NCBI GenBank assembly: GCA_027382625.1
Contig: JAJKFJ010021291.1
Coordinates: 1 to 64,000 of the forward strand
From: Tetmemena sp. SeJ-2015
Lineage: Eukaryota > Ciliophora > Spirotrichea > Sporadotrichida > Oxytrichidae
Direction: 5' to 3'
Length of the DNA stretch: 64,000 bases
In this document: positions 1-10,720 of the stretch, piece after piece
How positions within the stretch are numbered: the stretch's first letter is position 1
Layout: each line of letters begins with the position of its first letter
Position numbers and translations under genes: made by a program
The notes under the pieces: model-generated
What the model was told of the DNA's origin: nothing
Database searches by the model: none
The model's input: the letters and a program-made list of their open reading frames with translations, nothing else

Positions 1-1570
1 ATATCTTCGTTTCGCCGCAACTATAAATAATAGCAAAGAATTCTGAGGTGAGTGCGTTAGCTTCCTGACCAGAAGTAGTAAATGGTTTTGACTGCGTTGT
101 TGTATCACCTTGTGTGAATGATTTCCTGAGATGTTACTCCGCTTGAACAATTAAATGTTCAATTTATGGATAATTATGGTATATATTAATTGGTATATAA
201 ATTTTAAATTTGTTGTAAATAAGTCTGATAATTATATTTCATATTTCTTTTAAATTTCCTTCTCAAATCAAGCCTAATAATCTAAAATGTTAGTTGAATA
301 ATAATAATAATAATTATTATTCATTATAAGATAGCGCCAAAAATATATATTAGGAGTAATTGATAATTTGTAAAGAGTTTAAAATTTGGATGAAAATGTA
401 ATTATTTAATGCTTGAAGTGTAGGCTACTGTTTAAAGGAACTCATATCTCTCAAATCCATTTATAAAATTTTGAATGGCGAAATCGAATGCTATGAGGTT
501 TAAGTTTTTTTCGTAGTCGTAGCTATATCCGTTTATGTAAAACATTAGACTAGCAGACCCACCAATTAGTCTCACTGCAAATGGATTTGTGTAATCTGCT
601 GACAAGTCAAAGTTTTAAATTTAAATTAGATTCTTACTACATCATAAATCATCTTTATTTATATATAAATTTAGGCAAACTTTCAATTATTGTTCCTTAA
701 AATATTTTAAAGCCAAATTAAAAGCAGTCTAAATCTAATTAACATATTTAATATGAATAAAGACCAAACTTTACACAAAAGATATTGTCAATAAATAGCA
801 ATATAATGTTTAAAGTTGTTTTTAAGTTTCCCCTATCCTGCCATCATTAAAGTAATATTTAAATTAATAGATTACGTACTCAGTAGATGGTGAGGTTTGA
901 TAAAGTTTTATATGTAGTGGGAAGTTGACCGTACTCAAAACACTTTAGTGTATAATATTTTAAGCAGCGAATCCTGTAGGTGAGGAGACACTGCTTTACA
1001 CAGTCAGCACAGCAGCCTAGCTAAACAATATAAATAAGTTTGAGGTTAGATCATTCACATGATGGTATCCAATCAGCAAGTATATCCAATAACTTAAAAT
1101 ATTTATATGCAATAATACAATTCAAATATTTCCAGTTGTTGCTATCAACGACGTGAGAGTGAGCCTGTAAACCAAACACGTTGGGGGAGGATGAGAAGTC
1201 TGAGAAATCAAAGGTAAACAAAGATTTGAGGTCTCCGTCTGAGGGATCCAATATTACAAATCCTAATTTATTAGTCGCAGTAAATTTAGCCAAACCACTT
1301 AGAATAGTCGTAGCAGCGCTGCCAATTGCTACACTTATCACCTCAATCGCAATATTAAAATGAACTAGAATAACATTATTAATTGATATTAGGAATAGAC
1401 TGCATGAATTTGATCTTTGAGGTAGAGACTTCTACTTTTGTAAAGTAAGCGACTGGCTACGTACTAGAGCCGGTAAGAGTCTAATCTTTTGTAAACCCTC
1501 CAATATAAAGATAACCACCTTGGTATTATGCTGCTGTAAATTAACTATCTTGCGAGTGCTATACCTCTAC
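1..1570 (-). CDS. Partial surface/repeat-type protein split into several MDSs
   Basis: Not identified to family. Four minus-strand pieces look coding and are separated by AT-rich DNA: about 1560-1395 (contains YLYIGGFTKD), 1341-1051 (KLGFVILDPSDGDLKSLF), about 610-440 (YTNPFAVRLIGGSASLMFYI) and about 135-1, which runs off the left edge. The pieces are in order for a single minus-strand gene. Phrases such as 'YIGGFTKD' followed by a Thr/Gly/Ser stretch resemble beta-propeller-like repeat proteins common in ciliates; that comparison is an inference. The pointers joining the pieces and the start codon were not worked out. Confidence 0.4.
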
Positions 1571-3160
1571 TGGGTACTTGTAATTAATACAAGTAGTCAT
1601 TGATTAACCCCAGCTAACATTTTAATAGTCCACATCAAATTTTAAATAAGCTAAGCATGGAAAAGATAACCAACAGAGTCGCAACTAATTATCTTTGTGT
1701 TATTGTTCATTTATTATAAGCGAAGTTGAGCAAAGAGAGAATGTTGGCTTTTCGCTCTTTTCTGTGTCCTATTTTTAAGTGATTCATAATTATTAAAATA
1801 TCCGTAGATGAAAAATAACTAAATACACATATTTAATGTTATGGATGCTCTTTATTATTTTAATCTGAATATTTCTATAAGTAATAAGCTAGAATAGACT
1901 ATTAACAAATTTGAAATAGCCAAGAGGGGTTAATGATTTTTTAAATTTGCTGCTCCATACTAAAAAAATAGACAAGCAGATTTCGAAAATCATAATTTAT
2001 TTATGTAGAGAGGTTTAATTTGGAAACAAATATTTTGGTCTTGATGTTGAACTCCAATCTTGGCTGCTAGATCAAGTTAAATAGAAGATGGGCCAAATTA
2101 AATGCGCAAAATAGCTTATTGATTACGAGACTATTTAATTAAAATTTAGAACAATATATGAGCTCGAAAGTAGACAGGAAGAGAGCATGGAATTTTCAAG
2201 GAAAATTAAGTGAATAGTGAGCTGAGATATTCTACAGGTTTTCTAATTTAGTAAATCCTTGGTAAGTATTGTGAAAATGTAATAAAGAGGCTCATAGATC
2301 ATGTGAGCCCTTAGCTTTGCAAAAATATTATATCACAAATAGAACTCATTTATTCTAGAATAAAAACACTTCTCTTCGAATTGTTAACTTTAAAAGAGTG
2401 ATGATACATCGATGAGGATGAAATTATCAGATACAATGCGAAAGTTATTCCTTACATAGCTACTTTCTCTTAGAGGTATCTTGTTAGAACAAGCCATTTT
2501 GCATCATTAAACTATTAGGTTATTCTTAAAGCCGTATGTCTCCAAGTCTTAATAGAAGGCCTTTGCCATTTTTCTATTTCAAGTCTAACCAAATTTGATT
2601 AGAGATTAAATATGAAGGAGATACGAGGTATAGCAGTAGTAAGTATGTTAAAATAAAACATTAAGCCCTTCCTGAGTCTATAAAGTGCGGTAAATAGGGC
2701 CAAATAATGGTCTTAACAATGATATTGTGCAACATTGAATTTAAATATGAAACGTCTTTTAATTAATTTGAATTATCATTAAGAATACCTATTAAATAAA
2801 TATCATTTGCGGCCTGATCTCTAAAGTTCCTAGCTTTAAGATTGAGTAACGAACTAAATTTAATCTTCAACTGCAAAGTCTCCAATAGTCAAAAAAGTGA
2901 CAGTTTGCTTAATTAATTCTGTGACAGCAATATCTTGATAAAGCAAGTGAAATTTAACTTTTCAAAGTTTGGTTTATATATTCTCTAAGGGGTACTTAAT
3001 TCCTCAACATTTATTTAATTTAAATTACGAAGACAAAGATATTAGTAGGAAGAGATGGGAAGGGATAGAGAGAATATATTAGAGATGTAAGAGTGAGTAT
3101 TTTGAATTTTAGAAAACAATCTAAGCAACAATAATTTATTGGTAGGTGCAGATGAGTGGC
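1571..3160. other. AT-rich stretch, no gene recognised
   Basis: About 1.6 kb in which I recognise no gene, RNA or repeat. One plus-strand frame (about 2408-2730) stays open without TGA for about 110 codons, which in such AT-rich DNA is weak evidence. It may be intergenic or germline-limited DNA, eliminated from the macronucleus. Confidence 0.3.
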
Positions 3161-3166
3161 GTGTGC

Positions 3167-4665
3167 TCACTTCTTCTTTTGGGCGGCCTTGGTGACCTTG
3201 CCAGTCTGTTCCTTCTTGACGACTTCCTTGATGACACCGACGGCAACGGTTTGCTTCATGTCTCTCACGGCGAATCTTCCGAGGGGTGGGTATTGGGCGA
3301 AGGCCTCAACGCACATGGGCTTCTGGGGGACCATTCTAACAAGGGCGGCATCACCGGACTTGATGAACTTGGGCTCCTCTTCGATGACCTTACCGGATCT
3401 TCTGTCGATCTTGGACTCGATCTCGTCGAACTTGCAAGCGATGTGAGCAGTGTGGCAATCGAGGACGGGTGCGTATCCCTTCTGGATTTGACCGGGGTGG
3501 TTAAGAACGATAACCTGGGCGAGGAAGTTGGTGGTGTCCTTGGCTGGGTCGTTCTTGGAGTCGGAGGCGACGAAACCTCTTCTGAGATCCTTGACGGAAA
3601 GGTTCTTCACGTTGAATCCAACGTTATCACCGGGCTCGGCCTCTGAGAGGGACTCGTGATGCATTTCGACGGATTTGCACTCAGTCCATTAACTATTTAC
3701 ACTTAAAGGATGCTTTACAAGAAATGAAATGAGTGGTCACGTTCATGGGAGCGAAGGTGAGGACCATACCGGGCTTGAGGAGTCCAGTCTCGACTCTTCC
3801 GACGGGGACAGTTCCAATACCACCGATCTTGTAGACGTCCTGGAGGGGAAGTCTGAGGGGCTTGTCCTTGGGTCTCTTTGGCTGGTCGAGGTTGTCGAGG
3901 GCAGTGATGAGGGTGGTTCCCTTGTACCAGGGCATGTTCTCGGAGGCCTCCAACATGTTATCACCGAACCATCCGGAGATGGGGATGAAGGGAATCTTGT
4001 CGGGGTTGTATCCGATCTTCTTGAGGTAGTCGGCCATTTCCTTCTTGATTTCGTTGAATCTGCCTTCGCCCCAGTTGACGGACTTGTCGTCCATCTTGTT
4101 GACGGCAACGATCATTTGCTTGACTCCCATGGTGAAAGCGAGGAGAGCGTGCTCTCTGGTCTGTCCCTCCTTGGAGATACCAGCCTCGAACTCTCCCTGT
4201 CCGGAAGCGATGATGAGGATGGCAGCATCAGCCTGGGAGGTACCAGTGATCATGTTCTTGATGAAATCTCTGTGGCCTGGGGCGTCGATGATGGTGAAGA
4301 CGGACTTGTCAGTCTCGAATTTCCAGAGGGCGATATCAATGGTGATACCTCTCTCTCTTTCGGCCTTGAGCTTGTCGAGAACCCAGGCGTACTTGAAGGA
4401 ACCCTTTCCCATTTCGGCGGCTTCCTTCTCGAACTTCTCGATGGTTCTCTTGTCGATACCACCGCACTTGTAGATGAGATGACCGGTGGAGGTTGACTTT
4501 CCGGAGTCGACGTGACCGATAACTCACTTCAAACTTCCCCTCCCATTAATTTCTAAGCACTCTCATTTTCAAACAGTTATTGATCACTAAGAAAGAGAGA
4601 TCAGAAAGAAGCAGGTTTTTTTTTGATTAAACGACGAGGTTGATGTGATTCTTTTCCTTGGGCAT
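3167..4665 (-). CDS. tef1: Translation elongation factor 1-alpha (eEF1A)
   Basis: GTPase that delivers aminoacyl-tRNA to the ribosome in the cytosol. After removal of two IESs the protein is about 445 residues, the family's usual length. It begins [20 protein letters not shown] (P-loop GHVDSGKS), then has DAPGHRDF (G3), NKMD (G4), the domain II stretch [11 protein letters not shown] and a lysine-rich end KAAQKKK. The start is the only ATG that gives the family's canonical N-terminus. Codon use is strongly GC-biased against the AT-rich neighbourhood, as expected of a very highly expressed gene. The two IESs at 3686-3734 and 4524-4632 lie inside conserved protein and neither is a GT..AG intron in the right frame. 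Confidence 0.97.
3686..3734. other. IES in EF-1alpha, pointer AGT
   Basis: The 3-bp repeat AGT at 3683-3685 and 3732-3734 bounds a 49-bp AT-rich insert. Removing the insert with one repeat copy restores the conserved NVTTECKSVE. Confidence 0.9.
4524..4632. other. IES in EF-1alpha, pointer AAC
   Basis: AAC at 4521-4523 and 4630-4632 bounds a 109-bp insert between LVV and [12 protein letters not shown] removal would shift the frame; pointer removal does not. Confidence 0.9.
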
Positions 4666-4972
4666 GGTTGTTGGTTTGAGTGTGGGTATTAAATATCAAT
4701 AATGATAATTATTTAATAGTCAGGAGTCTTAATTAAAGCGTGTCAGCCAATCAGATCAAAGCAGCGAAAAAATTTCCTCAGGAAAAAACGTCGCTCTCCC
4801 CTCATAATTATTATAAACACCTCCTTAATCACTGGCTGTTTTCGCATCCACACATTTTATGATAGTCAAATGAAAGGACCTAATTAAAAACAAATACAAG
4901 CGTGATAGGGAGATATAAGAAAGATTAGAGTGTTATATTTTCCTAAGTGTATTGATTTTTGTGTTATTAGCT
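4666..4972. other. Intergenic region between EF-1alpha and the hydrolase gene
   Basis: About 300 bp, AT-rich, with no ORF or RNA gene that I can support. Both neighbours are on the minus strand, so it should hold the EF-1alpha promoter, the 3' end of the hydrolase gene and a chromosome breakage site; none is visible as a motif. Confidence 0.4.
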
Positions 4973-5936
4973 CATAGGTCGACTACCTGTTGTTTCTTCT
5001 CTATTGTGTCTATAAACTTAGCAATGCTAGTCACGAATACATAGGCTTGTCTGTATGAACATAGTGACCAGCACCCTCCACAGTTTCTAGTGTACTGTTA
5101 GGGAAGAGTCTTCTATAGACATGTTCCTCGTGCTTAACACTTAAACTGCCATTCAAGAATAGAGCAGGCCCTTGATTTACAACTCATAGATAGCAAAGCG
5201 ATTATAGATAAATTGATAAGGGTCAAGTCTATCATCGAAGCCAATGATGTTTTCTTGATTTAGAAGTATGGAATCCAAATGAACGCACCACTTCACAAAC
5301 TTCCTGTCAGTTTGCTCATCATACACCAGATTACTAGCTACGAAGTTAGCAATACCAGGGTCTTTGAAGGCTTACTGAATTACATCCATAGGCAGTCTTT
5401 CTAGTTTTGCCCTCGATGTTGAGACTTTTAATCTTCTGTATGCTCTCGATCGTGTTCTTTACTACTTACTGATCCCCCAAAAAGCTTTTAGGAGCAGTGT
5501 CGATTGAGATAAGAGCGTTCACTCTGTCAGGATGCAGACAAGCTAAGGTCATGGCAGTTTTGGCTCCAAGATTGTGACCAAGGACAGTGAAAGTTTCAAT
5601 ATCCTTTGCATCCGCATAGCGGAGGACGTCATCAGCCATCTCTCTATAAGTCATGCTTGTGTGATGGTCTGACTCTCCATGGTTCCTCAAGTCAACCAAG
5701 TGAACATTTCTCCTTGCGGATATCTATAATGAGTCGTCATTGGTATGAAGAGCTGACTTTAGATTAGCAAAAGTAACCTTTCTTGAACTTACAACATCAT
5801 TAAGAGCGAAAGATCTCCAGTTCCTTCCCTGCCCAAGCAGCCCATGAAGGAAAATAAGGTTCTTCTTTGAGTTTTCCTCATCTACTGCATTGATCTTAAA
5901 CCCATTCAACTCAACATCTGTGGTGCTAGATCTCAT
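4973..5936 (-). CDS. ABHD11-like alpha/beta hydrolase, nucleophile Ser apparently replaced by Asn
   Basis: Alpha/beta-hydrolase fold protein closest to ABHD11/YbfF types, often mitochondrial and acting on esters or lipids. After IES removal one sees FLHGLLGQGRNWRS (oxyanion HG), VDLRNHGESDHH, the nucleophile elbow, SIDTAPKSF, SNLVYDEQTDRKF, and the His motif GAGHYVHTDKP before the C-terminus EKKQQVVDL-TGA. The elbow reads GHNLGAKTAM where the family has GHSMGG, so the catalytic Ser is Asn here. I took the ATG at 5934-5936 as the start; an in-frame upstream extension without ATG is possible. Two one-base frame breaks remain, near 5385 and 5045, not resolved by good pointers. They may be sequence errors, or the germline copy may be degenerate. 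Confidence 0.8.
5177..5217. other. IES in hydrolase gene, pointer TTGAT
   Basis: TTGAT at 5172-5176 and 5213-5217 bounds 41 bp. Removal joins DRLDPYQ to GPALFLNGSL in frame, bypassing an in-frame TGA. Confidence 0.88.
5717..5785. other. IES in hydrolase gene, pointer CTTG
   Basis: CTTG at 5713-5716 and 5782-5785 bounds 69 bp. Removal gives NDVVSSRRNVHLVDLRNHG, matching the family. Confidence 0.9.
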
Positions 5937-6234
5937 CACTATCAACCATTAAATGATTAGAGCTCCTCTTATATAATCTTACTCATAAGACCTCTCTTGG
6001 CAATGTTCCCAATAAGATTTGATTACTTAGGCAGAGAAATGTTCATGTTTGACGATTATATAATAATAAAATTTGAGGTTAGAATTATTACTTAATAATC
6101 GCATGCGATATTATTAGGATGACTAATTTATAATTTCGCAGACATTAAGCTCAAGCCACAATCTTAAGAATTATAGTAAAACTTGAATTATGCTGCTAAC
6201 TAACTCATCTTCATTATAATTGCTAATTGTATTA

Positions 6235-7101
6235 TCACTTGTTCCTTCTGCTTTGCATGAAGTCTTGAGGATTGAAGTCAAACTCGCCCACTGCAGATCT
6301 TTTCCTCATGTTTGCACTTCTCTCCTCAAATTTGTAAACTCCACAATTTCTGATTACCACCTTAGCGTCAGGAATATCATCAATTGGCTTCTTGTGGATT
6401 ATTGCTTAGTGTCTTTTGAATTCATTGGCTCCCTCCACTAAATCTATTGTGTCTTTTCCGGATATGAGGCGTCCAAAAATAGTGTGATCAGAGTTATTCA
6501 AAGCAGGCAGAGATGCAAGTGTAATCATGAATTACGAGCCCACCTTTCCCTCATCATTTGCTGGAGCTACAAGAAGATATGGCTCAATGAAGGTTAGTTT
6601 ATTCTTTTCAGCTTGAAAATCCTTTCTCTTCAACTCCTTTCTCTGATTTGTAGACTGTTATTGAGCCAGTCCCATCCTCATTCATCAAGTCACCTCCCAT
6701 TAGGAAGCGACCTGGGATGACCTTGTGCAAGGAGGAGTCTCTGTATTTCAAATAGTAAGAGAAGTCTCCCGAGCAAAAGGCTAGGAAGTTGTTCACTGTC
6801 TTGGGTGCTTGCTTTCCAAACAACTCAAAGTTCACACGCCCTGCATCTTTCCCATTCACATCAATATCAAAGAATGCCTACACTTAATTTTCAGCAATTT
6901 AAAAATGTAATGAAGAAGAAAGTGAAAAGAATACATAAGTTTTTGGCTTCAAAAAAATGCTTAAGTGAAACTTAACCAACGTACATAATGAGTAGCCTCT
7001 GCGTGATTCTGGTATAAGTCTCTGTGGAATTTCTTCACGTAAGGATATAAAAATATTCCATTCAGCAAGGCGATTGAGCAGTATGCTATCTATTCTCTCA
7101 T
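6235..7101 (-). CDS. Membrane-anchored cyclophilin-type peptidyl-prolyl isomerase
   Basis: Peptidyl-prolyl cis-trans isomerase fold. After two IESs are removed the protein starts MREQIAYCSIALLNGIFLYP, a short cytosolic end plus one hydrophobic segment (about residues 5-20), then a linker and the cyclophilin domain: AFFDIDVNGKDAGRVNFELF, APKTVNNFLAFCSGD, SSLHKVIPGRFLMGGDLMNE, GSQFMIT, SDHTIFGRLISG. The catalytic Arg of the FHRxIPxF motif is replaced (LHKVIPGRF), so activity may be low. A basic tail of about 40 residues ends RRNK-TGA. The hydrophobic start suggests the secretory pathway or ER membrane. The start ATG is the only one giving a sensible N-terminus. Confidence 0.9.
6611..6632. other. 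Very short IES in cyclophilin gene, pointer TTCA
   Basis: TTCA at 6607-6610 and 6629-6632 bounds 22 bp. Removal joins GVE to KNKLTFIEPY in frame and removes an in-frame TGA. Confidence 0.85.
6880..6998. other. IES in cyclophilin gene, pointer GCCT
   Basis: GCCT at 6876-6879 and 6995-6998 bounds a 119-bp AT-rich insert. Removal joins LYQNHAEA to FFDIDVNGK. Confidence 0.88.
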
Positions 7102-7335
7102 ATTAAAAAATAAGATGAAGCTTTTAATTCTCTAAAAGCGAAAGACATTGAAAATTTACAAATTAAACAATTCCAAACTTAATTAATTTCTCAAGATTGA
7201 ACGGATGAACTCTTTAATATGAGTGAAACACAAAGATATGTACATGATTTCATTTAAATTGCAAAAATACAAATGTTTTAATTAAAGTTAAGTAGTTGTG
7301 GTGGTGAGATAACTACTTATAAACCTAGATTGCAA

Positions 7336-9019
7336 TCAATTCTTTCTAGGCCTCTTTCTTGCAAAGCTCTGCTTTCCACTGAAACCTTTTTTATGAGCGA
7401 AGTTCTTCTTTCCAAAAAGCTTCATGTCTTTATTAGTCTCATAGCAAATATTTTTAAGATTTAAAAAAATATAAGGATCTCATCATCATCGTCATCTCCT
7501 TCAGGTCCATCTACTGCTTTACCCTTCTTTCCTTCCCTACTCTTCATCTCCATAGCAGCCAAGCGAGTGGCCTCGACTACTGAGTCAGTAAGGATCAGGG
7601 CTGCTTTGCTATCTATGCCTGGGTACTCATCCAACTTCTTCCCAATCAGCTGCTCAATCTTTTGGAAGGTCTCTACATCGTACTGTGTCACAATTGTGAT
7701 AGCTTTTCCAGTCTTGCCTGCTCTTGCTGTTCTACCTACTCTATGCACGTAGTCTTTTGAGTGCTTAGGGGATGTCATAGTTCATTACTAGATCTACCTC
7801 TGGAATATCGAGTCCTCTGCTAGCCACGTCTGTTGCAATAAGAATATTTCTCTCTCCAGACTTAAACTTATTAAGGGCACTCAAACGTTGAGTCTGAGAT
7901 AGCTGCCCATTGATGTTCACAGCCTTGAAAAATGAATGAACCATTTTTAAAATGAATACAAGTGTTGAAGTTTAGGTTTCTTAGAATTAATGCTAGTTTC
8001 ATAGATTAGTTGCAGGTAGTGGTGAAGATGATGATTTTATTTCCTGCAGCTTGAGTGAGCAAATACACTAAGTAGGTTTCCTTGTGCTTTTCAGGGATGA
8101 AGATGTAGTTCTGAACCAGAGTATCTACTGTCTTGTATTTGCTGCTCACTTCTATCTTAACTGGGTCGTTAAGTGAAGCTCTTTGCAGCTTTTGCACCTT
8201 AGAAGTCATAGTGGCAGAAAAAAGGTAAGTGTTCCTGTTCTTAGGAATCTAGGTGAGGATAAGATTAATTTGCTTCTCGAAGTCCATGCTTAGAAGTCTA
8301 TCTGCTTCATCGAACACGAGGAATTTAAGTTTCTTTAAATGGAATCCCTTAGTGTTAGCCAAGTGATCTGCAAGTCTACCTGGGGTACCAATGACTACAT
8401 GGGGATTTTTGCTCAGGGCAATAGCTTGAGACACCATGTCTAAACCTCCGACTAGCACTGCTGTTCTTAATCCGATTGAGGCTCCTAATGCTTCAAACTG
8501 CTCAGCAATTTGCACACAGAGCTCTCTTGTGGGAGACATCACACAAGCAAAGAAAGGCTGGGGATTATCTAGTAGCTGCTGGATGACTGGCAGAGCGAAT
8601 GAGACAGTTTTTCCAGAACCAGTCTCTGCAAGACCTATCATGTCCCTTCCCTTGAGTGTATATATCAAAGACTCTGCTTGAATCTTAGTTGGAGCTTTGA
8701 AGCCCATATTCTTAAGTGCATCTAGAAGCTCTGGGCAAACACCAAGCTCCTCAAATGTAGTTTTGCTCATAATGGTGGTCTCTTCATCCTCTTGAGATAG
8801 TAGCTCGTCATTTTCATTAGCTTTGCTAAACTTCTTAGTGCTTCCTACTTTGGTTTCTTCAAGATTCTAAGACTGAGCTCTGCTTCTAGTTGTGACACTG
8901 TCAACAGACTGCTTTCTTTGCTGTTTTGCTTTTTCCTTCTGCTGTGCTTTGGCTTTGTGCTTAGCGATGAGAGCTTTGATTGAATCGCCACTGTCTACTG
9001 CTGCTGCGTTTGAGTCCAT
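7336..9019 (-). CDS. DDX47: DEAD-box ATP-dependent RNA helicase, DDX47/Rrp3 type
   Basis: Nucleolar helicase for 18S pre-rRNA processing, by homology to yeast Rrp3/human DDX47. In order: a basic Q/K-rich N-terminus of about 85 residues, Q motif ([21 protein letters not shown]), motif I AETGSGKT, Ia PTREL, Ib GTPGRL, II DEAD, III SAT, then [22 protein letters not shown] (VI) and the subfamily signature [20 protein letters not shown]. An acidic stretch and the tail [18 protein letters not shown] follow before TGA. Several glutamines are encoded by TAA/TAG, one inside the conserved [14 protein letters not shown]. Two IESs interrupt it. The start gives [11 protein letters not shown]. Confidence 0.95.
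7443..7483. other. IES in DDX47 gene, pointer TCTCAT
   Basis: TCTCAT at 7437-7442 and 7478-7483 bounds 41 bp. Removal joins the acidic DDDE run to [12 protein letters not shown], so the basic C-terminus is read. Confidence 0.9.
7930..7969. other. IES in DDX47 gene, pointer TTGAA
   Basis: TTGAA at 7925-7929 and 7965-7969 bounds 40 bp. Removal gives [20 protein letters not shown], a conserved helicase stretch. GT..AG removal would leave the frame wrong. Confidence 0.93.
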
Positions 9020-9177
9020 GTTATTTATTGCTATTTACTTATAAGTCACACGCAAAGCAAGTTATTAACAACTTAGTCAAATTAATATAAGTATTCTGCT
9101 CCTTCTATTCTCTATAAATGATGATATTGATGATTTGAATTTAAATAAGCTAAAATATTTAAAATATCAAGTCAAAT

Positions 9178-10608
9178 ATGGTTGAGAGTAAAGCAAAAAC
9201 CCCTCTTCTACAAACTAAGACCACCGAGGTGCCAGCCAAGCCAGCCCTCACTATCCCCCAAAAGCAAAAGGGACAGCAGCCACCTCAACAGAGTCAATCT
9301 ATTGAGAACATGAGTCAAATCATTCTAGACAGATTAAACGAGCTGGAGAGCACTCACAAGCCATCCACCAATGGTTCATCTTAAGAGAAGGGGGAACTTA
9401 AATAAGGAGAGCAGATTATTTCGAACGATCCAGTTGCTCAAATTAACAATAAAGTCCTTGATTTGCAGTCGTAAGTACTTTTCTTTCTTAATCATTGAGG
9501 AAATTGCATCTTCAAAAAGGTTATTATCCTTATCTTGGGGATTATTTATCTGACCAATATGATTTAGTGAACTCCTCAGCAAGCTGGACGTCATCTTTAA
9601 CAATTCAGAGATTGAAAACTCTCTCAAGGCTGAGCAGCTCTTCAAATTCTATCAGGAGATATACTCTATTCCAACACCAATTAATTGATAAGTTACTTTA
9701 TTTGCTTTAGGTTTAGTAAGTGAAGAGTTGAAAAACTCTCACAAGCAGGCTTAGGCACTTCAGATCCAGGAGGAGCAGAACACTATCAAGGCAGACATTC
9801 TCCAAGACAACCTCAACAAGTCCATCCTCATCCTCAACAAGCACCAAGTTCTCTCCACTGAGTATTAGAACCAGTACAAGCAGTTCCAAGAACGCCACCA
9901 GATCATCATCTCCATACTTTTACTTTACTATTTGTTGTTATCTCTCAGGAGAAGCAGAAGAGAGCTCAAATCATTGCCAACTTCGAGGACCACTTGAAGC
10001 AGATCAAAACTCAAATGGCAGAGGACGCCTAGAAGATGGAGGAGAACAACGAAGTCCTCAAGGAAAATGAGGAACTCGAAAAGCAATACGAGGCGCTAAC
10101 CAAGGAGATTGCAGAGAAGAGCGAGTTGATGGATAAGGCGATCGAGGAGAAGGAGACCTAAGGCAGTTCTCTTGAGGAGGAGATGAATACCAAGATCACC
10201 AACCAGGAAGAGGAAATCCGCAAGTAGGTTGAAGTATACAAGGAGCAGACTAAGATCAAGTAGGAGGAGGAGAAGGAGTTGCTGAAGGTGTACAAGGACT
10301 ACAAGGAGAAGTACGAGCAGTTCGTCAAGGCCTTGAAGAAGGGCAAGGACTCCTTCAAAGTGTTTGAGCAAGAAGTCAAGGCACTTAACAACCGCATTCA
10401 GTAGCTAGCCAAGGAGAAGAAAGACCTGCAGGGTCGCAAGGGCAAAGGCAAGGACCAGCAAGCACTTGAGAAGGAGTTCGAAGAGGCGAATACCAAGTGG
10501 ACTCAGGAAAGGGAATCCCTATAGAACGAAAGAGACCTGTTGAAGCAGCAGTGCTCAGAGATCTAAGACCAGCTGAAGGCTCTCAAAGATAAAGCAGCAA
10601 CCTAATGA
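9178..10608 (+). CDS. Taxilin-like coiled-coil protein
   Basis: Predicted long coiled coil. Residues 1-70 are polar and Pro/Gln-rich, followed by a continuous heptad-like region: LLSKLDVIFNNSEIENSLKA, RAQIIANFEDHLKQIKTQM, then YKEKYEQFVKALKKGKDSFK and VFEQEVKALNNRIQQLAKEK. The order and spacing resemble taxilins, which bind syntaxins in vesicle traffic; this assignment is by general pattern and is tentative. Many Gln are TAG. There is one intron, one clear IES, and an unresolved break near 9690-9715 where the frame moves from KFYQE to LVSEELKNSHKQ. It ends ACC TAA TGA. Confidence 0.6.
9471..9567 (+). other. GT..AG intron in the taxilin-like gene
   Basis: GTAAGTAC donor and TTTAG acceptor; removal of 97 bp gives LDLQSELLSKLDVIF in frame. 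No pointer repeat is needed, so this is a spliceosomal intron rather than an IES. Confidence 0.75.
9913..9944. other. IES in the taxilin-like gene, pointer ATCTC
   Basis: ATCTC at 9908-9912 and 9940-9944 bounds 32 bp. Removal joins ERHQIIIS to QEKQKRAQIIANF. Confidence 0.88.
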
Positions 10609-10720
10609 GATTAATTCAGTGAAGGAGTTTGAATTAGATTAATTTTAGACCATTTAATAGTTAAGGTATACTCAGCTATGATAATTGGGGTTAATGGAAT
10701 TGCATATAGATAAATACAAA

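Noticed and set aside
3146..4527. Several long plus- and minus-strand ORFs overlapping EF-1alpha
   Set aside because: They are antisense or out-of-frame shadows of a GC-rich, strongly codon-biased gene; none has a recognisable protein.
5035..5075. IES with pointer TATGT (TATGT...TATGT, 20 bp apart) in the hydrolase gene
   Set aside because: Removal would restore the frame but would delete HTDKP, the conserved residues after the catalytic His, so a one-base indel is more likely.
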